NCBI GenBank assembly: GCA_021234155.1
Contig: JAJEKV010000090.1
Coordinates: 2,350,479-2,414,478 of the forward strand
DNA: 64,000 bases
Direction of reading: 5' to 3'
From: Isoetes taiwanensis
Lineage: Eukaryota; Streptophyta; Lycopodiopsida; Isoetales; Isoetaceae
The position numbers were made by a program, and so were the translations under genes. The stretch's first letter is position 1; every line of letters begins with the position of its first letter. Below, piece by piece: positions 1 through 9,566 of the stretch. Below the pieces are notes generated by a model. The model worked only from the letters and a program-made list of their open reading frames with translations. It ran no database searches and was not told the DNA's origin.

Positions 1-342
1 ACTTCGAGTTGCCAGCATTAAATGACATTCCTTCTTTTCACGCCCGTCGAACATTAATGTGCGTCCTTTCGCCAGCTGTCACATCCGATCATTCTCTCAC
101 GTCTCATCTCCACCGTTCCTTGCTTCTCCCTTTACAATTTGGGGACTTAGCCAAAAATTTGCCTTTCAATCGCCTCCTTAGCATCTATCGCCACCTGGCA
201 TCATCCATGGTTGCTGTTTCGCCCTCATCATGCCCCTTCGCCTACACTTGCGCGCCCTAAACCTTTTCGTCTATCTGCGCCTTCGTCTTCTGTTCTCCGC
301 TCTCCGCCTTTGCATCACCGTTCTTTTCCGACGCTCTTCGCC
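1..342 (+). other. Leader region of LTR element 1, no gene seen
   Basis: Pyrimidine-rich stretch upstream of the element's long ORF. Short ORFs here have no recognisable content. The 5' LTR and primer-binding site of the element must lie left of the window, because only a 3' LTR (3341-3890) is present. Confidence 0.4.
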
Positions 343-3269
343 ATGGCTGCACCCAAATTTCCTACACTTCAAGCTACTGCTCCCAGGGATCTGGCTCTTT
401 TCGAGTCAGTATCTTTCTTGACGCCCACCTTTCGTGAAGCCTCGTTGGCCCAAGTCGTGAAGTCGCGGAACGCCAGTAGCTTTATGAATTCTCACAAATG
501 GAACTCCCGGCTCCAAATCCAGAACAATTGAAGCAGTTCATCGCTCACATCGTCAACAGCCCGAATGGATACGCTACTGTGGTCGATGGCACCACCATTT
601 TGCTGACCCAGCCCCTGATTTCTGAGGCATTCCATATTCCTTTGCAAACACCTTGTTTATCTTGGGCTGCCTTACAGGATCTCGATGTCACTGAGTTCGG
701 TGCTCCTGCTTATCAAGCAAACATGCATCGCCTGACCAATATTGCCAAGTCCCATGACACTTTTGTTAAGTTTTTGTGGCGCAAGTTCCTTGGGTATTCT
801 ATCAAGAACACCCATATCAATAAGCCTTTCTATAATCTGGTGATCAATGCCATCCGCTCCAACCACCACGTTGATTGGCCCCAGCTGTTGTTCTACCGCC
901 TTCTTCAAGAAGTCGACCGTATTAGGGCTGCCCCCTCCTCTGTCTCTGAAGTTTCAGTGGGTGGCCATCTTCAAGCCATCATCCGTCGTTACCTTCCTCC
1001 ATCACCTTCTGTTTCTCATGCTTCCACTCAGCAGTCCCTTCCTCAAAATCAACCAGTTGGCACTTCACGCCCTTCTTCTTCTGGTCATGTCCAACATAAC
1101 ACCACGCATGTCACTGTCTCCTCCTCCTCTACAGAAACAAGGCCCTCCAGTTCTCATCATGTCTCACAAACGTCACAAACAAGGCAACATCAGGCTCCTC
1201 CACCTCCGCACCCTCGCCAGCTTTTGTATCAATATCAGCAGGATGTTCAAGCTGCTGCTCTCAAGTTACAAGAATCCCAGGAAGCTCTCATGAATGGGGT
1301 TCAAGCGTCCCTGGAGGCCTCAGACGCGGTTCACCGAGACCTTCAAGCTGCTACCACGCAAGTTCATACTCTAGAGACCCAGCTTCAAGCCAAGCACGAG
1401 GCTCTTTTACAGGCCCGTGAGGATCTAAAGGCTGCCCAAAATCAGCATAGTCTGCTTGTTGATCAGCAGGCTCAATTGCAAAACACCATTCAGGAATTAT
1501 TGGAGCAAGTCAAGGCACGGGAGACTCTCTTGGTTGACAAGGATAAAGACATTGCCAAGCTGGACACGCTGTATACAGAGCTCTCTCGGCATTACAACAC
1601 TAAAGCCCAAGACCTTACAGCGCGTGACGCTCAAATTGCCTCTTTGGAAGCTCAGCTTTCCCCGCTGACCTCTCAGCTCACATCTCTCCAAGATCAGCTT
1701 ACGGAGGCTCAGAAACAGAAAATTCTTGATGACGCCGAGATTGCCATGCTTTGACTCAATGTTCCGTGGCAATCCTCCTCACATGCCACGCCTTCTCAGA
1801 AACGGGTCCGTGACCAGTCACGCCTTCTGTTAGAAAAGGAGAACCGGATCCGTGACCTCGAACAACAGCTACAGCAAGCCATTCAGTCTGCTGATGAGGC
1901 TCAGATCAAACTAGAAGGCTATATTACCATCGCTCTCAACCTGCCCGTTGACTTCCCTATTCCTTCCAGTTATCTTGATTATGTGGTTGTCCGCCGACAC
2001 CTCTTTCTTCTGAAGTGGCATGCGGCTGATGGTCCCGTTGATGCGCCCCTACGCACTCAGGATTTTCTTCAGATCTGGCCAGACCTCTCCGTTGAAGACA
2101 AAGGTTTACTCTGCGCCCTTTTAGTCTTTGACCTCATTCACTGTGAAGATCCGGATTTGCTCACCTTCAGAGTTGTTCAGCCAATGGCGTACATTTTCCA
2201 TGACTTCTATCTGGCTGATACACAGGACAAATTTCGTGATGGGCCACATCAGAACTTTCAGAGTGACTCAACAGTTCAATGGTTGCTTTTGGATAACAAC
2301 CCATATCTGTCTGATCATGATCGGACTCACGCTCTTCATCAAGAGTACATGCCGGAGCTTGCTCATCATTTACCTCTATGGCAAGCTGAAACGCTGCAGC
2401 AGATACGGAAGAATCTTGGACATCTTGAGGATCTTCCCTTTGCCCAAGTTTATATGCAGCACTTGGCAGGTTACAATCAACTGCGTGCTCTTCTGGATAG
2501 CAAGACAGTTCCCACGGGTTGGGATAGCCCTCCTGTATACTCTCAGCTCCCTGCTTCTGCTTGGGACCATTGGTGCAAAGCTCTTGATCCAGACCTTGTC
2601 CGTGATTTCAGGGAGCAGGCTCAGCAGCCCACGCCCACGGGCATGGCCCCCTCTCCATATGCTTCCCTGGGTGTCCCTCCATGCCCCCGGTTCCTCACTT
2701 CTGATTGGCGTCTCCCCTTTTGGACCAAGGTCATGGATGGCCACGCTGGATGGACTTCGCCTCAGATCTCGACGGATCTCCAGTGGGATCCCCGTTTTGT
2801 CCGCCGCTCCAATTGGGAGGATGGTGCCACCCTTGACGACACTGTAAATTGGATCTATATTGCCAATGAGCGTGGTTGGCAACACCCTGCTGATGTTATT
2901 CATGGTCTCGACACCTTCTTGCAGAATGCCGCCACCTCACCAGACCCTTCTGTACACCGTCAGGCTGGGTTCTGTGCTGCTCTCAAGTGCATCTTGGTCA
3001 GCTCTTTAAATTGGCAGCGTCCCATCTTTTACTGCAATCCGAATGCTAGCGTCAGTGCCTTCGGTCTCCAGACCTACCTACTCATGGAGTGCCAGTTTGT
3101 TTCTTCTGAAGCCCATGCTGCCCTTGAAGACATGGTGCGCTCTCATTTCCTCCTTGATGCTGATCCTGCCCTTGGGTTCAACACTCCTGCTGCTCTTCAA
3201 ATACGACAGGATCTCATAGGCACTTACCATAATGGTGCCCGTCCTCACTCCCGTGAGGATCGCTTTTAG
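343..3269 (+). pseudogene. Long coiled-coil ORF of a non-autonomous LTR element, broken by a frameshift and one TGA
   Basis: Reading starts at ATG 343 (context gccATGgct), shifts frame near 470-480, and then stays in one frame to 3269 except for a single TGA at 1752-1754. The frame is fully open on both sides of that stop, so this was one protein of roughly 970 residues. The N-terminal part contains a stretch like TVVDGTTILLTQPLISEAFHIP-type segments found in putative plant transposon proteins (resemblance from memory, not searched). A Ser/Pro/His/Gln-rich spacer follows, then a long Gln/Leu/Glu-rich coiled coil (about 1200-1900). The C-terminal domain (about 1983-3269) is Trp/His/Asp-rich and I do not recognise it. 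There is no zinc knuckle, protease, RT or integrase. The ORF ends just before a polypurine tract and LTR, which suggests a gag-like or accessory protein of an element mobilised in trans. The stop and frameshift indicate an inactive copy or sequence errors. Confidence 0.6.
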
Positions 3270-3326
3270 ACTGCTGGATTCCCGCCCTCAGAGACACTTC
3301 CTCCTTTTCTTCAGACTGAGTGTCGT

Positions 3327-3340
3327 TTGGTGGGGGGGAG
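3327..3340 (+). promoter_or_regulatory. Polypurine tract of LTR element 1
   Basis: The sequence ttggtgggggggag lies directly before the TGTTAG that opens the LTR. This is the usual place and composition of the plus-strand primer of an LTR retrotransposon, and it fixes the element as plus-oriented. Confidence 0.7.
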
Positions 3341-3890
3341 TGTTAGTCCTGTGCCTCCTGGTACAGGACTATTCATGCATACGACGGACCAGGTCAAGTC
3401 CAAGGATCCACAGTCAGGCACGGGTCAGTCGTCAAAGGCCCAGCAGAAGACCAAGCAGCAGACCACGCAGTCAAAGCCTGCGTCTGCTACCAAGAGGCGG
3501 CGATCAAACAAGTGATGGCCCGTCACCGCCCTCGTCAGCGTCAGCGTGATTCCAGACACTTCAAGAGGCACCGCCAGCATTCCTGCAAATCAAGTCTTCT
3601 TCCAGGAGTCGGCACCGAAATCAGTCAGAGTGTCTATATTGGGCCAAAGGCCATTGTACTATATATATATGAGTAGAGCTAGCACATGAGTTTTTAGACG
3701 AGTTTTGAGTCTTGTCTCATTTCAGTTTTCTCTCGGTTGCGAGAGCTCATGTATCACCATCATTGATATCAAGGAAGCTTATCATTGTTGTATCATTGTT
3801 CTTTTGTTTCCATTTCCCTTCCTTTGTTTTCTTGCAAATCCCGCGTGACATAGTCCCCGGATTCTCGTGTTAGATCCAAGGGTCCTCACA
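3341..3890 (+). repeat. 3' LTR of element 1
   Basis: About 550 bp starting TGTTAGTCC right after the polypurine tract and ending near ...GGTCCTCACA. It holds a TATA-like run at 3661-3670 and then a T-rich, polyadenylation-type region (about 3720-3840). The right edge is chosen from the terminal CA and is uncertain by some bases because the partner LTR is outside the window. Confidence 0.6.
3661..3670 (+). promoter_or_regulatory. TATA box of the 3' LTR
   Basis: An alternating ATATATATAT run inside the LTR, about 320 bp from its left edge, in the position expected of an LTR promoter. Confidence 0.45.
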
Positions 3891-4088
3891 GAGGGCTGTC
3901 TTGCAGGAGTTTCCCGAACCCAGACCCCAAACATGATGATTAGTTCTTTGTTTAGTCATTGCATTGGTTTGTTTAATGATATAATTGTGGGGACAAAATA
4001 TATCAAGAGAACATTATCAATATCACATTTATATTCATAGATATAATATGTTTACATTCAAAGGTAGACATGAAAAATTGAAATAAGT

Positions 4089-4094
4089 TTTATT
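4089..4094 (-). terminator. Polyadenylation signal AATAAA of gene A copy 1
   Basis: On the minus strand AATAAA overlaps the stop codon of the shifted C-terminal frame of gene A. It is followed by AT-rich sequence down to about 3960. This supports the frame chosen for the C-terminus. Confidence 0.5.
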
Positions 4095-5627
4095 CTTGGA
4101 GTCTTTTGATATAGTCTGGGTTGTCCTCCAAGAATTTCTTTACTTGGGCTGTGCCGACCCTTCGCCCTAAGTTCCTCAGGATGTTGGTGGTCGTGCCTCC
4201 TTGGAGTGCGGTCACCAAGTCTTCAACCATTCTGTCTGATGTATAGGCTGCGGTAACTGCCAACCTGCCCTGTCTCCTATATAAGGGACCGCGAAGTCAA
4301 AGATGCTTAATGCTATTGTCCTCTTGACAAGGATGACGTGGTCGATGTTTGGATTCATGCGAGCATGTCTTCCGAATCCTGAGAGAGCAATGAGCATAAA
4401 AACTCCTTCCCCACGTGGGCTGAATTGGCGGTGTATAACTGTTATCCTTCCATCAATGAGCAAAGGTAGATAGAACCTGAGGGCTTTGTCGTGCTCTGCC
4501 TCCTCGCTGGATCTGAATGCAGCCCTATGTCTTCCGGAGTATTCATCAACCGGTACTTCTACCATCTCCCTGTAGTCGTTGTACATGGAAGATGTTAAGT
4601 TGATGCTGCATAAGTTGATGATGCCTTCGACTGGTGCTGGTGCCGCTGCTGAGGTGCTAGGTAAGAGTGCACTCGTTGATTCCCCCCTAATTCCCATCCA
4701 TTCTTGGATTGCTAAGAACTCCTCCTCTTAAGGTAACTCCTGCTGGTCCATCATCTGCCTGATGCCGGTGTAGGCTTCTATGTCCGTCGATATCTGGCCA
4801 GTGTATGTCCGGGCCTCCCTTATGCTGATGGAAAAATCCTGCGTCTCCCAGTCGATGAAGTCATCGAGGTCCGGTTGCTGTCGTAGGAGATGTAGGAGCT
4901 CGTCTATCCTGTAGCCCCTGTCCCTGCACTCTGGAAGGTTCTTGATGTCGTGGAGGCTCAGGTACGCCTCTCCTTGGATGATTACTAGGGTTAAGCTTGT
5001 GATGCCTAGCCCAAGTGGTGGAGCTGTCCGCGTGGTTCTCATCCCCTCTTCAAAGCTCTAGAGCTGCTGCTCTGCTTGCTGCCTTTCTTGTACTAGGTCA
5101 AAATCAGTGATGTCTTCCATGTCCGACCCACGTCCCTCCTCTTCCTCCTGCTTCTCCCTCTCGTACTCCAGACGCATCTGCTCTTCTTCACCTGCTGCCA
5201 TGGCCATAGGCTCAATGTCTAAGGGTTGGACAGATGGTTCCCCTATCTGGGTTTGGGCTCTATGGGATAGGAAGATTGCTACAGCTGCGGTGTAAGAGAA
5301 ATATCTCCTCCTATTTACTGATACTGACATATAATTAGGCAAGCGACTCGCCTTGTTTTCTAAGTACTTGTCTATCTTAGGGATGTCTTGTAGAGCTGTG
5401 TGAAGGGCCATGCTTGGAGCAAAGTATCCTATGCAAGGTGGGAGTTCTACTAGAGAAGGTCCTATCTTGGCATGGAATTCAGCCATGATGTCTTGGTAAT
5501 AGGGGGTGGCATTGATGGTTGCATCCACATCAATCTCCTTCTGAAATACGGCAAAAACTAAGTTGATGTCGGCCTCGACCACATGAGCTGTGGCGCTGTA
5601 CCATCGCCTGAATGCAGATGTTGCCAT
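4090..5627 (-). pseudogene. Gene A, copy 1: unrecognised protein downstream of the H3-like gene
   Basis: Three open segments (5627-5058, 5042-4728, 4697-4212) lie in one frame, separated only by a TAG at 5060-5058 and a TAA at 4730-4728. After a frameshift near 4280 the frame continues to a TAA at 4092-4090. The intact protein would be about 510 residues. Visible parts in order: an N-terminal domain beginning MATSAFRRWYSATAH; an acidic Glu/Arg-rich stretch; a middle domain with GITSLTLVIIQGEAYLSL and a Leu/Asp-rich helix; an Ala/Pro/Ser linker; a C-terminal domain with RFYLPLLIDGR, SPRGEG and HVILVKRTIALS; and a basic tail (GRRVGTAQVKKFLEDN). I recognise no family. Homologous copies lie at 27488-28914 and at 32166-32335 plus 38264-38630. 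It sits 840 bp downstream of the H3-like gene on the same strand and has its own TATA box. An AATAAA signal overlaps the stop. Stops and frameshift may be real decay or errors. Confidence 0.7.
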
Positions 5628-5737
5628 GGTACTAGAGCAGCTGGGGATGTCAAATAGATGGGGAAGTGCCTTTGGGAGGCGTAAAATCGCCTTGGAGTGA
5701 GGAGCAAATGAGCAGGATGCAAATGAGGGTTGTGGTC

Positions 5738-5747
5738 CTATTTATAG
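5738..5747 (-). promoter_or_regulatory. TATA box of gene A copy 1
   Basis: CTATAAATAG on the minus strand, 111-120 bases before the ATG at 5627. The same ten bases occur at nearly the same distance before the H3-like gene (7481-7472). Both are flanked by similar AAATGAGG-type sequence, so the two promoters look duplicated. Confidence 0.7.
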
Positions 5748-5910
5748 ACAAAACCCTAGTTTTGGGAAATTTTAAAGTTGGGGAATATCTATGATTCTAA
5801 TATGATGTTATGCAATTCATAGGTTAAAGAGTACATTCTAAGGATCCTATTGCAACAAATTTCATCTAATTTGGGGAAAGTTGGGCCAAGTTAGGTCAAT
5901 TTTGGTCTGA

Positions 5911-6387
5911 CCACTCACACAGTGCACGATAGGCTAATCCTAGAATGGCGGATTTGGTCCTGGCGCACTCTGTGAGGGGTGGGGCCCTATTTGGGTCGAG
6001 GATGACTCAAAACATGCAATCTAAGGGTTAAACCCTGGTTATCTCGATGAGTTAGGTTGGATTATGCCCTTACTTCCTTCATTTGGACAAGTCTTGTTAT
6101 AGATCAGGGGTCGACCACTCACACAGTGCGCGAGAGGCTAATCCGAGAATGACAGATTTGGTCCTGGCGCACTCTGTGAGGGGTGGGACTCTGTTTGGGT
6201 CTAGGATGGCTCAATTTCTATAATCTAAGGGTCAAATCCTACTTATCTCAATGAGTTGGGTTGGATTATGCTCTTACTTTACATTTGGCCAAGTATTAGC
6301 AAAGATCAGTGGTCGACCACTCACACAGTGCGAGAGGCTAATCCGAGAATGGCGGATTTGGTCCTGGCGCACTCTATAAGGGGTGGG
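5911..6387. repeat. Three nested-palindrome repeats upstream of gene A
   Basis: Units at 5911-5982, 6115-6187 and 6317-6387, with starts 204 and 202 bp apart. Each has an outer inverted repeat, roughly CTCACACAGTGCGC pairing with GCGCACTCTGTGAG (13 of 14 positions), and an inner one, AATCCG...CGGATT, around the loop GAGAATGG. The ~70-bp units are far better conserved than the ~130 bp between them. They could fold as a long stem with a second stem inside its loop, or serve as paired protein sites. Unit 3 has lost two bases in the left arm and carries ACTCTATAAG in the right arm. No function is known. Confidence 0.85.
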
Positions 6388-6466
6388 GCCAAAAACACTG
6401 AATTTTGCTCCAATTTTGGCAATTCCAAATGTAGATATCCTTAATACAATCTAGATACTTACAATT

Positions 6467-7368
6467 TTACACATTACCATGACAAAAACATAATTTTGTA
6501 TTTACAAAATGTTGCACTATCCTTTGTTCTGCTGCCTCCTGTAGTGCGAGTAACATGTCATCTGTTACTCTCTTTGACTTGTCGAACTCCTGCAAAATTT
6601 CGCGGGTGAGTCTCGCGAAGGCGGCTCGTGGGATCAGCAACCCGTAGCTCCTCTGGAAGTGGCGGATCTTCCGAGCAGCTCTCGCGAAGTATGAATCCGC
6701 CTTTCTCTTTATTGGCTTCTTTGGGGGTCTTTGGTCTTTTCCGGGGCTTGAGAGTGTTCTTCTTCGATGGCCTGCCTCCCTCCATGTACGTGACTTTGTG
6801 ATGCTCGTAGTACTTTGAGTACTCATCGTACATTTTCATGTACTGGTTGTACTCCTTCAATTTCTTCTGATACTCTTGCTCATGCTTGAGTACGTATGAC
6901 TCTCTTGCTGGTTTGGGCTTCTTAGCATCCGCCGCTGGCTTCTTTAGCGAGGGCCATTTAGGGTAAAGGGGTGCTCCTGCTGCCGGCTCCTCCTCTTCGG
7001 CACCTGCATTCGAAGGTCCCGAGCCTTCAGCTGGGCGGGGGACCCTTATCTCCTCATCTGACTCAGTGTCAGAGGATGAGGGTGGCCTATCGGGCTCCCG
7101 CTCCGATATTACAACTCCCTTAGTCGGCGTTGTTTTGACTTCTATCTCCCTGGCTCCCAGGGTTCTCCTGCTCCTCTGTGTGTTGAGCGCGCTCCTCCTC
7201 TTCATGATGCTCCTGCTCCTCTTCTTGGGTGTCAGGATTGTCATCTGGATCTTGCTCCCGCCTGGCTCGCTCCTGAGCCTGTCTTGCCTTTTGTTGGGCA
7301 GCCAACTCTTGGGCGCTGACGAAGTCGTCTGGCACTACTATTCGGGCAGTTTGTTTGGTTCGGGCCAT
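6467..7368 (-). pseudogene. Histone H3-like gene with a long insertion between tail and histone fold
   Basis: ATG at 7368 opens MARTKQTARIVVPDD; the first nine residues equal the histone H3 N-terminus (H3 residues R2, K4, T6, R8). A Gln/Glu/Arg-rich coil and an acidic stretch follow to about 7130. The frame then shifts into an Asp/Ser/Glu-rich, then Lys/Pro-rich segment with a Tyr-rich helix (EYQKKLKEYNQYMKMYDEY). A second shift near 6790-6710 leads into a basic segment and an H3-type fold at about 6691-6470: ARKIRHFQRS for the alpha-N helix, LLIPRAAFARLTREI for alpha-1, ALQEAAEQRIVQHF for alpha-2, then NTKLC. Loop 1 has canonical H3 length, not the longer CENH3 form. Reading stops soon after alpha-2, so alpha-3 is missing or degraded. 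The full product would be about 300 residues against 135 for H3. Two frameshifts, introns or sequence errors are possible. The gene lies between an LTR and gene A. A nuclear, chromatin-associated role is inference. Confidence 0.8.
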
Positions 7369-7471
7369 GTTTTGAATTGGTTTAATCGCCTTCCTGACGC
7401 CTAAAAATTGCCTCCTTGAATGACGAGCAGATAACTAAAGAAGGAAAATGTAAATGAGGAACCCTAAAGGT

Positions 7472-7481
7472 CTATTTATAG
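7472..7481 (-). promoter_or_regulatory. TATA box of the H3-like gene
   Basis: CTATAAATAG on the minus strand, 104-113 bases before the MARTKQTAR start codon. It matches the gene A TATA box exactly and supports 7368 as the true start. Confidence 0.7.
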
Positions 7482-7589
7482 GTCTGGGGGTTTTAGAGTT
7501 TGTACCTGCAAATTCATGTTGTACAATCTTGCAAGGTATTAGTGTTTATAGGATCAATACATTAGGTTTGTTTGGGCAAAAAGTGTCCA

Positions 7590-7872
7590 CCACTCACACA
7601 GTGCGGCAGAGGCTAATCCAAGAATGACGGATTTGCCCGGGGCGCACTCTGTGAGGGGTCATCCCCCTTTTACTCTAACTTTCAATTTACAAGGTGTTTC
7701 TTAGTGTTATAACATGCAATTCTAGCTCAAATCTAAGGATTAAGCTCCCCTACACTATCAGATTACATTAATTATGCATCTATCTAGGTCAACATGGGTC
7801 CACCACTCACAGAGTGCGCGAGAAGCAAATCCGAGAATGGCGGATTGGCCCTGGGCGCACTCTGTGAGGAGT
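7590..7872. repeat. Two nested-palindrome repeats upstream of the H3-like gene
   Basis: Units at 7590-7659 and 7804-7872, 214 bp apart, same family as the three units at 5911-6387. In the second unit the outer arms CTCACAGAGTGCGC and GCGCACTCTGTGAG are perfectly complementary over 14 bp. The inner AATCCG/CGGATT arms are kept here; the first unit reads AATCCA/CGGATT. The array ends about 110 bp before the TATA box. Confidence 0.85.
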
Positions 7873-8068
7873 TTTTGGTCAAGATTTCTAGGGTTTTTGC
7901 TAAAATTTCTTTCTAACTTAGCATTTATCTACTTGCTGCACTAAGGATTGGGAAAAAAAATTCCCAATTTTCGAGGTTCATGCTTGGCTGGCTATTCCCA
8001 AGACTTGAAGTCTACTGTTAGTCCTAACAGGGAATGGTCAGTGCTCGACCTTGGTCTACCAAGATCAT

Positions 8069-8080
8069 GCTCTGATACCA
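8069..8080 (-). promoter_or_regulatory. Primer-binding site of the minus-strand LTR element
   Basis: On the minus strand TGGTATCAGAGC, complementary to the 3' end of plant initiator tRNA-Met, begins three bases after the terminal CA of the LTR at 8084. It shows that the LTR is a 5' LTR and that the element's interior runs left, through the H3-like gene and gene A. Confidence 0.85.
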
Positions 8081-8083
8081 CTT

Positions 8084-9564
8084 TGACGTCCCCTACTTCG
8101 TCTATGATGCTCCCATCGTATTCGAAGGTGGAGTTCATCCCCCTGATAGTCAAACTAGCAGGGGCCATCCACCTGACATCAATCCCATGAACTGGGCCAG
8201 TGAGGGAAGAGTGGATGGGTCATTTGCCCGTCTTCCTTCGGGATCGTCCTAGATGCGGAAGTGTGAACAAACATGAGCACATAACATCAATACATCAATA
8301 AGTTCACCTCAAAGGGTGAACACATCATAACATAGCATATACAACAACATCAATAGCATCAACAAGGGGAGATCCTACCCAGGGCTTAGACTCATAGAGG
8401 ATCGACTGACGGCTTGAGTCTCCAGAAGTCAATGCAGACCGAGTCATGGCAATGGCTTGGGCTGGCATAAGAACATGGCTGTTGGGTAGTCCACTCCATC
8501 CGCCCCTCCCATGCACACTTTGCAGAGTAGGTTGAAAAGTGTTGGGACTGGACCGTAGCCTGCCGGGTACATAGCCAAGAGGGCTACTGCTGGGTTGCAT
8601 CTCCCCAATCCCGATGAGGCTAGAGGGTGACTGCCCTTATTCGACTTGAACCCCATGGAAGGTGATGCATCACCCCAGAGGTGTCGAGCTCATGCCTTGC
8701 CCACACTAAGTGGCAAACCATTAAGCCTAGCCCACTAAGATCTTTGGTAGGCTTTACACACCAGAGGGATCAATCAGTGATGGGACAAGTACCCCCTTTT
8801 TCATCGGTCTAGCCCCTCCACCCACAACCAAGCGGGCTCTTGTGCATGGGCCGCATTAATTGGGTATTAATGAGGCTATCTAAGAACATCTGCTACAAAG
8901 GCTTCTAGGGTCTCTACCCTCCTTCCCAATACATGGGAGAGCATAGAATGAACACCATAATCATCAAGAACTGAATTGTAGAATAACATCTAATCTACCT
9001 ACCTAAACATCCAAAGTTAGGTTCCTTTGTTAGAGCTTATGATCTCGTGATCTATAAGGCCTCTAAGGCTGAACTAACATGCTAAACCAGCTCATTGCCA
9101 AACCAAAAGGCATCTTTGCACAACATAATGACTATTTACCTGGCGCCTGACTTGCTCCAGATCCTCGGAATGCGTCCATGCCTCTGATCCTGCTGAAGAC
9201 TGCTGCTGCTGGAAGGATTGTTGTGCAAAGACTGCTTTTCAGAGCCTGGCAATGCGAACTAGGGTCTTGGTTTGGCCGGAATGGCTCTTGGAAACCCTAA
9301 TTGCGAAAAGGAAAAAGGGTTTAGGGTTTAAGGGGGGAGCCCTTATATAGAAACCCTTAGGATTAGGTTAACATCGGCCAAATGGGGTTTTGCCATTTGG
9401 CAGTTGCATATGTTTATTAAACATGCACAACTTACGAGGTTGCCCCCTAGGTGCAACCCTTGGTGCAACCCTTTACGTCTCGCTAGTACTTGTCATGATG
9501 ACAACTACGTGTGACGTGGCAGTATAATATACGTATTTGGGGCATATATTATATTGGAACGTCA
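8084..9564 (-). repeat. Large 5' LTR (1,481 bp) upstream of the H3/gene A cassette
   Basis: On the minus strand it starts TGACGTTCC and ends GGGGACGTCA, giving terminal inverted repeats TGACGT/ACGTCA, and is followed by a PBS. It carries a TATA box at 9350-9343, telo-box-like AAACCCTAAACCC after it, and a long leader. Related copies lie at about 12375-13699, 53200-54036 and 54037-55491, all in the same orientation. No matching 3' LTR is seen left of gene A. Confidence 0.7.
9343..9350 (-). promoter_or_regulatory. TATA box of the large LTR
   Basis: CTATATAA on the minus strand, about 215 bp inside the LTR. About 165 bp downstream an ATG (9179) opens a 15-codon frame crossing a consensus splice donor CAG/GTAAATAG (exon end 9140). 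The leader may therefore be spliced towards the internal genes. This is inference from sequence only. Confidence 0.5.
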
Positions 9565-9566
9565 CA

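Noticed and set aside
211-531. Frame 211-531 as a separate gene
   Set aside because: Its second half is the N-terminus of the long element ORF (start 343); the first half is leader.
1752-1754. TGA inside a long frame as a recoded (selenocysteine or readthrough) codon
   Set aside because: No SECIS-like structure is apparent, and the same element has a frameshift upstream. Simple mutation or error is enough.
4728-5060. In-frame TAG and TAA in gene A as programmed readthrough
   Set aside because: The two stops differ, and the other gene A copies do not keep them at the same places.
4090-7368. Cassette as an endogenous copy of a known plant virus
   Set aside because: No polymerase, movement protein or recognisable coat-protein signature. 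The H3 fold and LTR/PBS context do not fit a named plant virus group, so a viral origin stays open but unsupported.
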